From assembly GCA_021521415.1 (NCBI GenBank), contig JAIQDT010009059.1, forward strand, positions 1-64,000: a stretch of 64,000 bases of DNA. The letters run 5' to 3'. Positions 56,157 to 64,000 of the stretch are shown in pieces. This stretch comes from Bidens hawaiensis (lineage: Eukaryota > Streptophyta > Magnoliopsida > Asterales > Asteraceae). Position numbers and translations under genes: made by a program. The number at the start of each line of letters is the position of its first letter. Positions within the stretch are counted from its first letter, which is position 1. The notes below the pieces were generated by a model. The model made no database searches, was not told where the DNA came from, and saw nothing but the letters and a program-made list of their open reading frames with translations.

Positions 56157-56856
56157 TGAACGATCTTCGGATATTGCACGTGTTATTAAGGCAAGTATGT
56201 AAAGGACATGTATGTTACAGTAGCACCATATATAGGGACCAGACCCTAATAATATCTGTGAGGATAGGGACCAGAACCTAATAATATTTGTGAGGATAGG
56301 ACCAGACCCTTATAATATCTGTGAGGATAGGGACCAGACCCTTATAATATTTGTGATGGTAGGGACCAGACCCTAATAATATCTGTGATGTTGGGGACCA
56401 GACCCTTATAATATCTGTGAGGTTATAGGGCGGGAGGCTCTTTATATAGTATGGATAGTTATGCAAGTAAAATAAAGTATGAATAATGTACACAGCTTCA
56501 GGCACGTGTGCAAGTATGCGAACAGATTGTATGTCGTATGATTAACTACAACTCACTCAGCGTAGCTGAGCTTTAGTATGCACGTAGGTGAGTAGATTGA
56601 GGCAGCTTGCATAAGAGGAGACACATGGCATGGACTTGAAGAAGCTGGCATCTCAAGGAAATGTTATGTTATTTTAAAGACAATGTTTTATGTTAAATGA
56701 TTTGGAATGATCGTTAAGACAAGAAATATGATTATGTAATGAAATGGTTTGAATGTTTTTAATATTCCGCGAATGTTTTTATTAACTCTGATATTTAGAA
56801 CTGTGTTTATGAGTAAATCCAACGTTAAAGTGAGGAACCGGTAACGGGGCCTTACA
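56157..56856 (+). repeat. 3' part of the solo LTR with 32-33-bp tandem units
   Basis: At 56235-56430 about six units GGGACCAGACCCTAATAATATC-TGTGAGGATA repeat with small changes (AATATTTG, CCTTATAA). Then GTAGCTGAGCTTTAGTATGC and the LTR end GGGGCCTTACA. Reading frames here come from the repeat. Confidence 0.75.
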
Positions 56857-56861
56857 GTATG

Positions 56862-57654
56862 TGTGTATGTGTGTATTTGTGTGTATCTATATACGCATTG
56901 TATGCATTCGAATGTGTGCATTTGAGTATATTAGGCAGCTGCATTTGTGTAAAATCACAGTTTGATTTAGGAAATTCAAACCGTATATTTTAATTGGGTA
57001 ATGTTGTGTAAAGTCACAGTTGATTTAGGAAAGTTAAACTCTGTTTAATACATTATTGAGTTAGATTACGTGAATTAAGTTCATGAACATAATTATTTTA
57101 TAAACAAATTACAACCACAACATAAACAACCCGACCCATACACAACGATCTCACTTTCTCAGTCCATAAAGGAAAATTCGAGTTGATTATTGGTTAACAT
57201 CTTGGTAAGATAAAATAAAAATAAAACACATTATTATTAACACGAGAAATTAGACCCAAGTTTTATTCGTTTGTTTTTGTTTGTCCCTGTTTAAATGCTC
57301 TAGGTGGAGTAGCGAGAATAAAGAAAACCTTAGGAGGTGAAAGTAAAAGTTTGTCGTAGTGTGTATGTATATTGTTAAACTATGCAAATTTTTGATTTCA
57401 TGTCAATTTGGTTAATCTAATACAAATAATCAGTTTGATAATCAAGATTTATGTTTAGTAGATTGTAATAAACAGCTTACAATAAAGGTCAACGGGTTAG
57501 AGATAGTAAACCCTAAAAAGTCAGCATTCGGTTGGTTAAAAATGTTGAAGGGAATATAGTTTAATAGACCGAGGGTCCTAAGTGCGTGTATTTAAAACCA
57601 CTAGGTTGCAAATTGCAACGGTAGAACGGTCTTTTTGCATAAAACAAACTTTGA
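56862..57654. other. Microsatellite remainder and spacer
   Basis: The GT/TATG array continues to about 56945. A 60-bp-period duplication (GTGTAAAATCACAGTTTGATTTAGG at 56950; GTGTAAAGTCACAGTTGATTTAGG at 57008) follows. No gene. Confidence 0.5.
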
Positions 57655-57780
57655 GTTCACGGCAGAATCCCGATTGAAAAAAAAAGACCAACACAGGGAC
57701 CTATCTGCGAAATGGTCACCACAGGGTTGAAATCTGCGTTTTGAGTTTCACCACAAAAACCATGACTACAATGAACTCCA
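57655..57780 (-). repeat. Right arm of the ~125-bp inverted repeat
   Basis: Inverted match to 22399-22525: GAAATGGTCACCAC, GTTTTGAGTTTCA and TCCCGATTG. See the left arm for interpretation. Confidence 0.55.
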
Positions 57781-57789
57781 AAACAAGGC

Positions 57790-58409
57790 TCCAAGCCACT
57801 ACATGAATGGATTTCTTCTAGTCAACTAACCACCCATCTTGCTAGCCTCTCCCATTCCTCATTCCCTCAGTCACAAAGCACCGTCTTCATAAGCGAGACA
57901 AGCCACACTCCACCTTCCTTCCCTTTCCCGACATGGTAAGCGATGTTCACCATCAGGAAAAGGGTGTCACGTCACCCTTTGTTTTTCGTAACAACTTTCC
58001 ACACCAACCTCTCTAGTCTCTAGAAGCATCCACATAGTGACCAATTCAACTTTTTTTTATTAAAGACTAATTCTCTTTCTTTTACCTAAATAACCCAGCA
58101 CAGCTCAAATTTTCATATCTATTAGCAAAGTAAGCTAAATCGGTCTTTTTAATAAATAAAATCTATGATTATTCTTTATATAAATATAAAAATGTATTAA
58201 AAATGCTAAAAATTTTATTTTATATTGAACCAAATTATAAATTAACTAAAACATCAACTAAAAAGATCTTATGAATCCATATTAAAAACAAAGTACATTT
58301 TTTAATCTTTAAGTTTTAATAAAATTTTATATCAGAATGTAAAAAAAAATAAAAAAAATCATACACGACTGTTTATATATATATATATGTATATATATGT
58401 ATATATATA
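57790..58409. other. Spacer
   Basis: A C-rich patch (57835-58030) with the palindrome AAGGGTGTCACGTCACCCTTT at about 57960 passes into A/T-rich DNA and an (AT)n run. No gene recognised. Confidence 0.4.
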
Positions 58410-58794
58410 GGATGAGTATCATTACAGAACTCTTAAATTATTTAAGAACTTGAAGAAACTCTTAATAACTAACGTTTTTTATAAAACTTTTTTTATATTC
58501 ATGTTATTTGAGTGTAGTTTTATCAGTTTTATATCTATCTTTACGATTACAATTAAGAATATTAGTTTTTACACATATCTAAATTTTTATTTACGCATAT
58601 GTAAGTTTGTTATTACACAAATTTTACACATATGTAAACTTGTGATTTACATATGTAATGAAAACTTTATTCTAGAAATATGATAAAACTACTCTCTAAC
58701 AATAGTAATATATTAAAAAATTTTGAAAAAATAGTTGGTTGTTATGAGTTCTCAAAGTTCTTAAGTTTTTTGGAGTTCTGTAATGAAACTAACC
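58410..58794. mobile_element. Small TIR element inside an (AT)n run
   Basis: Inverted ends GGATGAGTATCATTACAGAACTC (left) and GGTTAGTTTCATTACAGAACTCC (right, inverted) with AT repeats on both sides. The body is AT-rich and the 77-codon frame inside is not convincing. The superfamily is uncertain because the TSD is hidden in the AT run. Confidence 0.65.
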
Positions 58795-58920
58795 ATATAT
58801 ATATATATATATGAAAGCAAATATAATATGTTATTAAAAAATCAAATTACATATGAAATAAAGTATTAGAAAAGAAAAATAAATTTTGATCAACAACCAA
58901 TTAAATGTTGGCAGGTTTGA

Positions 58921-59685
58921 GTAGGGTTGTTCACGGTTTTGTTTGAAACTGTCCAAACCGTACATTGGTTTTATTTCGCAATTGGTTTTTTTTCTTATAC
59001 TTGCGCCTGGTTGGTTTTATAAGTTTCAAACTGTAGTGAACAGTTGATTCACGCTTTATATAGAAAACCCACCATGTAAAACTGGACCAGATCGTCATGT
59101 ATATATTTTATTTTTTTTACATATATTTATATATTAAACATCGTTATTTTTATACTTAAGTTTAATATAATAAAAGTTAGTGATTATAAAAGTGGGCTAT
59201 GTTTTTCTAATAAAAAAGTACTTAAACAAGCTTAAATCCGTTCTCTCTTAACCTTAACCTCTCAAATTTTTTCTATTCCTCATTTTCCTTCCCTTTCCAT
59301 TTTTAAATGAAACTCGGGAACACAGTTTGAAGTACACGGTAGAACCATGCCACTTAATATTTTTTTATACTTATAAATAAATAACATTCCTGAATACCAT
59401 GAATACATGATAATTGGTTTGTTAGTTCATTTGTAACTTGAAACACAATGACTTGTGTCTGGGTAGCATATTTTATATATTTGGACAACTTTTGTATTTT
59501 TGTTATTATGAATTATATATAAAGCTCAAACTGTTAAACAAAACCGGAACCAAACTTTTAGTAACGTTTTTGTTTAGTTCGATTTCAAATTTCAACGTTT
59601 CGGTTTTTGTTTAATAGAAAACCGTTGCTAACATTTGGCTCCGGTTTAACCTAAAAACCATCAAAACCAGACCATAAACACCCAT
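58921..59685. mobile_element. Decayed hAT-type MITE, relative of 4891-5547
   Basis: Ends GTAGGGTTGTTCACGG / ATAAACACCCAT and flanks AGGTTTGA (58913-58920) and AGGTTTGT (59686-59693). The internal AACCGGAACC and GGTTTTTAAA-like words match the better preserved copy at 4891. Confidence 0.7.
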
Positions 59686-59693
59686 AGGTTTGT

Positions 59694-60113
59694 GAAAAAA
59701 GAAATGAAAAAAAAATTGTGACTTGGATTTTGTTTTAAATTGTTTTTCTAACTAATCCTTATTTTTCGTTTGCAAATGTAGATGGACTAACACTCATAGC
59801 TTTAATAGCATCATCAATACACATGTTTTTGTTTTAAACCGTTAACTTAGTATGGCACATCAAGTTTTAAACAAATATATAATAATCTTAATTTCTTCTC
59901 AAGCGATAATTACTCGTTCTCGTTTCAAAACACCAACGCATCATCAGTACACATATTTTTGTTTTAAACCGTTAACTTAGTATGGCACAACAGATTTTAA
60001 ACAAATCTATAAAAATCTTAATTTCTTCTTAAGCAATTATTACTCGTTCTTATTTCAAACCACCAATAATCACCTACTTTTCCTTTTATTTAATATATAT
60101 TAATTTATAATTT
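59694..60113. repeat. Spacer with 129-bp tandem duplication
   Basis: GCATCATCAATACACATG at 59809 begins a block that recurs at 59938 (GCATCATCAGTACACAT), each with GTTTTAAACCGTTAACTTAGTATGG split over the unit. Roughly 90% identical by eye. No gene. Confidence 0.75.
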
Positions 60114-60116
60114 CAA

Positions 60117-60420
60117 GAGCATTCACAATTTCACATCATATCCCCTATTTTGTGTGAGAGAGTTTTATAATGCAGGTAGTGATATAGGATGTTGTGAGTT
60201 GATGAGAGAGAAAATGCAGTGATTTTACTATATGTTTGAAAAATTATTGCTCACCTCCTATAATTTTTAATAGTTTCTTTATAAGTGGTTGTAACTGGAG
60301 TAGAGAGAACAGATATTGATAAAGATATAAGAAAGTATTACCTAATTGAAAATAAGAGAAAATTTAAGAATTTTTAATGTAATTTTAGGTTTAGAGATAT
60401 GGGATGAAATGCGAATGCTC
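60117..60420. mobile_element. Tourist-like (Harbinger) MITE
   Basis: Inverted ends GAGCATTCACAATTTCA / TGAAATGCGAATGCTC with trinucleotide flanks CAA (60114-60116) and TAA (60421-60423), probably a mutated TAA duplication. 304 bp, non-coding. Confidence 0.6.
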
Positions 60421-60590
60421 TAACTATATTTTATATATAGTATATATTAAGTAAATTAAATAATAAAACACACATTTTCAAAATGTTACTATCAAAACAT
60501 ACTTTAAACTAAACTTAAATATATAACATTTATAGGAAACACACCTAAAAGAAAATAAGTAAAATAAAAATACTTAAGCATAAATGATAA

Positions 60591-61023
60591 CTAAGCTACG
60601 CCATCACGTTTTCTTTTCGTCACACATAACTTCTCGTGCGTTGTTAGTTTTTCCACTCGTTTTTCAATGTATTGATTCATCCGTAACTTAACATCCCCCA
60701 ATGAATTCGGTTTTGGAGTCTCACTCGTTCCTTTTTGGCCCTTTGCCCCCTTTATCTTCTCTTTCTTTTGCCTTATTGGAAGAGGCAGTTCTCCGTACTC
60801 GGGTTCTATGTCATTTTACCCGAGATTGATTTTGAAATTCACAATCAACGTTGTGGTGTCATTTGAGTCGAGGTCGAATGCATAGGAAATAGACGTGGTA
60901 TAGTCACCCGATTGCGATGTCTTTGTCCTTTTTGAAACTAATGGCACCGGCACGTGCCATTTTGGCTTGTTTTTCACAATATGGAAATGGTGTTGATACT
61001 TGAAGTGTTGATTGGTCTTGTTA
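60591..61023 (-). pseudogene. NAM-associated/Harbinger ORF1-like fragment
   Basis: On the minus strand a nearly continuous frame reads HFKYQHHFHIVKNKPKWH, KRTKTSQSGDY, then after one TAA stop EPEYGELPLPIRQKKEKIKG and a helical end LGDVKLRMNQYIEKR, stopping at 60591-60593. The HFKY...NKPKW and GxKKxK patterns match the C-terminal NAM-associated part of the same family as 11050-12363. The N-terminal trihelix is lost, cut off by the sequence starting at 61028. Confidence 0.65.
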
Positions 61024-61027
61024 TGAT

Positions 61028-62870
61028 TGTAATAGCCTGACTAAAGTGTAAACGTTTTAGTGTGACGTACAGATTGCTCAAAACATATGTGACACTTTTA
61101 TGTGATAATATTATCATTAATTGATTTAATCTTCAAATACACAAGTTCGAAAGTAAAGAGATACATGAAAAATAAAAAAAATGGAACAATTTGTCCACTT
61201 ATTTAAATATCCCATAGTTCTAATGTCACCTTCATTCATCCTCTAATAAGTGTACCCGTAGCAAACATATAAAATAAAGTCAACTAATTGAATAATGGGG
61301 AGTTCACACAAGTTTGATATAAATACATAAAAATAATACAATTTCATGAAACTTAGTGTAGTAATAACGCAAGCAATGTCTTTTCCAACTGGTAACAACC
61401 AATATATTCGGATTAGGGGTCCATTTTACACTCATAACAACAAGGTCCTGAGTGCAGGGGGGTGTATGATCATAATTATTAAGAAACCATGAGCACGTAA
61501 TCTTTGAGCAAGTAAACAAGTAAACACACAAGTCCATGATAACTTACTGTAGTTTGAATATAGGAAGCATAGTAAAACTAAGTATTTTGTTAGGATATGT
61601 ATGCTACACCAAAAGTAAAAGAGTAAAAGGGGTGTGAGAAAACTCACCTTTGAGATTTGGAGATAACTTGCAAGAAAACCGAAAACGAGTTTAAGAAAAA
61701 CCGAAGTGATCAAATGTCACGAATTATATATGAAAATATAAAAAAAATCAGGACTAGCTACCAGGATTTTATTTACTTTGGTTTTAGATATGTTGCACTA
61801 TTTTAATATGTATTTTAATATCATAAGACATTTTAATATCTAAACTTTAACGAAATTTTAACGGTTTATGATTATTTTTAATATTGTTTAACTATTACTT
61901 TAACACGAGGTTGGGAATTATAGTGTTTATAAAATATTGACTTTTAACGGGATTTAACTTGAAAATAATTACGTTAGCGAGTTATAAAGTTAACAATTTA
62001 ATATTATAATATTATCAGGGTTTGTACAAGATTTCAACGGAAATAAAGTTGGGTTTTCTATGGAAAATTAATAACTATAATTTATAACTAATTTATTTAA
62101 CTTAAAAGGATTTTATTTGAATTATAATAGTTTTTCATAATTTTATTTTTAAATATTAAAGGAAAAGTTTTTAAAAAATAAAAACGAAAATGATTTGATC
62201 CGGGTTAGAACCCGCGTCCTCTAGTTACCACTGGACCAACTTGAATGTTTGTTAACATAAAATAAATAGAAAATCTAAATATTAACATTCATACTCTTCT
62301 TCCTCCCCAATTAAACCCTAGGTATCAATTCGTCAAATCCGTTCTATTTTGTTTAATCTTTGTTAGGGGTATTGTTACAAGGCTAAAAACTATAACAATG
62401 CGTATAAAAATTACCTTGTATCCATACGAATTGACGGAGAACCGTAGTTGGCCGGAGTCGCACTTTGATGAACAATTACGGGATTATGGAGAGTATATTA
62501 GTGTAAATTGATGTTGTGGACGATTTTAGGTGATGATTTACATCCTATTTATAGGCTCAATTGAAGTGTATGTGCTTGATTGCTTGTTATTGGGTATTAA
62601 TATAATTTCCGGTGGGTTACGGTTGTTATACGTTTTAGATGACCCATTAATCGTTGTTATGTCACGTTATGGACGATTATTATGATTTTCATTATGGTCA
62701 AATGAGTTTATGAGTTTTAATCGGATCAAAACATGGGATTTAAAGGGCTTAAACAAGTTGCCGGAGAAAATTGGGACGCCGCCTTCGGCGGCTGCCTGAA
62801 AGGCGGGATGGGCCGGAGATTGGGTTTTGATATAAAATTAAAATTTTTATAAATTTTACACTTTGACCCT
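61028..62870 (-). mobile_element. Possible reversed gypsy-type LTR
   Basis: On the minus strand there is a TATA box CCTATAAATAGG (62546-62557), a leader-like stretch, and an end CTATTACA at 61028. A GC hairpin (GCCGCC-TTC-GGCGGC at 62778-62792) lies in the would-be U3. No TSD or second end was fixed. A tRNA-like scrap (TGGTCCAGTGG, GGTTCTAACCC reversed, 62200-62243) lies inside. Treat as tentative. Confidence 0.35.
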
Positions 62871-63192
62871 TGATCTTTCAAGTTATATTAAATTAGAATT
62901 TATAATATGTTTGTATACTAAACCTTAAACTTTCAATGTTATCAAAAACTTGTTACAAGTTAATATAGTTGGATTATTTTTTAATTATACCCGTATAGTC
63001 TGGAAATTGGTTAAACAAAGACATAAATCTCAGAGCTTTGAACAAAACGAATAGAAACGAACGGACAATAAACTTAGATCATCGTGAATGGTGTATTATT
63101 GATAAATGACAAATAAGAATATATTGAACGACAAAACGAGTCGGTTTAAAGAATACAAATACAAATATGTAAAATACATGAAATGAAACTTG

Positions 63193-63223
<31 letters not shown>

Positions 63224-64000
63224 TAGACAAGCACACACACACATATTAAAAAAACCGAAAATTTAAAATGGTTCGGGTTTTCGGGTTTGAAAATTAACGA
63301 ATGTTACAAAATTCACCACTTTTAGAAATTTTGTACCGAAATTATAATAAAAATATAATTTTAATGGAAAAAAATATTACATGTAGTTGTTAAAAGTTTA
63401 AAAAATTTTATATATACATATTTATATAAAAAGGAATAGCTCCGAGATCTTTGAATGAACCAAAAGATGCCACAAATGGGAAATATGACAATGACACTTA
63501 TATATAGGATGTATCAACGGCGTATCCACCATGTCCTTATCATACTGCCTTTGTCCCGTTTTTCCAAAATAATTCCAAGTTTCAAGTTATTGCACACAAC
63601 CGTACTTATTATGTTTTCCATGCGAGGACTTGGATAATTACGTGTCGGCCATAATTACATTTATCGTCGGATGGTCCACATAATTCATCCCATTGTGTGG
63701 GTTTTAAGATATAAACAATAAATACAATAAATTTTATATGAAAACTTGAAAATCAAGCACGATGACTAAGTGGATCAAAATTAACAAAATATATATGAAC
63801 AAATCCTTGAGGTTAAGGATAACGCGAACATACGATGTCAACAATTAATAAGCAAAACTATTGAAGTTTAAACAAAATAAATGATGTTATTGAGGTTTAA
63901 AAGGAGGTATGCGAAACTCTAGAGTATATTAAAATAATAGGAATAATGGATGAAAACATTAAAGTCATGACTATCACAATAAATATTTGGAAATAATGGG
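62871..64000. other. AT-rich spacer to the window end
   Basis: (AT)n/(CA)n at about 63193-63242 and an AACCGAAAA / GGTTCGGGTTTTCGGGTT patch (63250-63290). No gene; the 60-codon frame at 63455 is not convincing. Confidence 0.45.

Larger units (their letters stand above)
24062..56856 (+). mobile_element. Gypsy-type solo LTR (~2.2 kb), split by later insertions
   Basis: Pieces 24062-24352, 37577-38803 and 56157-56856 together read as one LTR: start TGTAACATCCC, TATA box GTTATAAATAT near 38410, end GGGGCCTTACA. The flanks GTTTG (24057-24061) and GTATG (56857-56861) are a TSD with one mismatch. No primer-binding site follows the end, hence a solo LTR left by LTR-LTR recombination. It contains the TTCGTTA motif field, GC-rich hairpin repeats and 32-33-bp tandem units described separately. 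It was interrupted twice, by a gypsy element and a Sirevirus. Confidence 0.72.

Noticed and set aside
56278..56505. 75-codon minus frame with YHHKYYKG repeats
   Set aside because: Produced by the 32-33-bp tandem units of the solo LTR.
62200..62243. Possible tRNA gene on the minus strand
   Set aside because: Box A- and box B-like words are only 15 nt apart and no cloverleaf can form.

Overview
This is flowering-plant nuclear DNA. It is AT-rich, has spliced genes with GT..AG introns, and is dominated by LTR retrotransposons, hAT, Mutator and Harbinger-type DNA elements and LINE tails. The retrotransposon families, in particular the third ORF of the Sirevirus and the zinc-knuckle gypsy elements, look to me like those common in Asteraceae; that is recall-based inference, not proof. 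There are no rRNA genes, canonical tRNA genes or CRISPR arrays.

Layout. 1-4.4 kb: debris of a Sirevirus-type copia element, two short LTRs and a reversed LINE tail. 4.9-8.3 kb: a hAT MITE, a second LINE tail and a Mutator-type MITE with 130-bp inverted ends, which stops about 80 bp before the TATA box of the first host gene. 8.4-10.0 kb: an intact two-exon carboxylesterase gene of the CXE18 type (336 aa). 10.7-12.6 kb: a Harbinger-like element with a broken Myb/trihelix-NAM-associated ORF. 12.7-20.4 kb: three more hAT-type elements, a LINE tail, LTR debris and AT-rich spacer. 20.55-22.04 kb: a second, paralogous carboxylesterase gene with the same intron position but a one-base deletion in exon 2.

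22.4-57.8 kb: a layered nest resolved by target-site duplications (TSDs). An old element with about 125-bp inverted ends (22399 and 57780) holds a GT-rich microsatellite. That was hit by a gypsy-type element, now a roughly 2.2-kb solo LTR (24062-56856). Into this LTR went a gypsy element (24353-37576, TSD ATGAT) and a 17.3-kb Sirevirus (38804-56151, TSD GTACG). The gypsy 3' LTR was then hit by a reversed Athila/Tat-like element, of which one LTR and part of gag remain (34605-37526). 57.8-64 kb: further MITEs, a second Harbinger-type ORF fragment and a possible reversed LTR.

All retroelement polyproteins are broken. The most interesting points are: a 1,530-codon third ORF in the Sirevirus, interrupted almost only by deamination-type stop codons and preceded by its own TATA box and CT-rich leader, while the 5' LTR has lost its TATA box by a microhomology deletion; a gypsy LTR promoter packed with seven CACGTG boxes and six CGCG palindromes; an extra Tyr/Pro-rich ORF before gag in the same gypsy element; a solo LTR with 16 TTCGTTA-type motifs; and a decayed esterase paralogue with a potential alternative splice acceptor.
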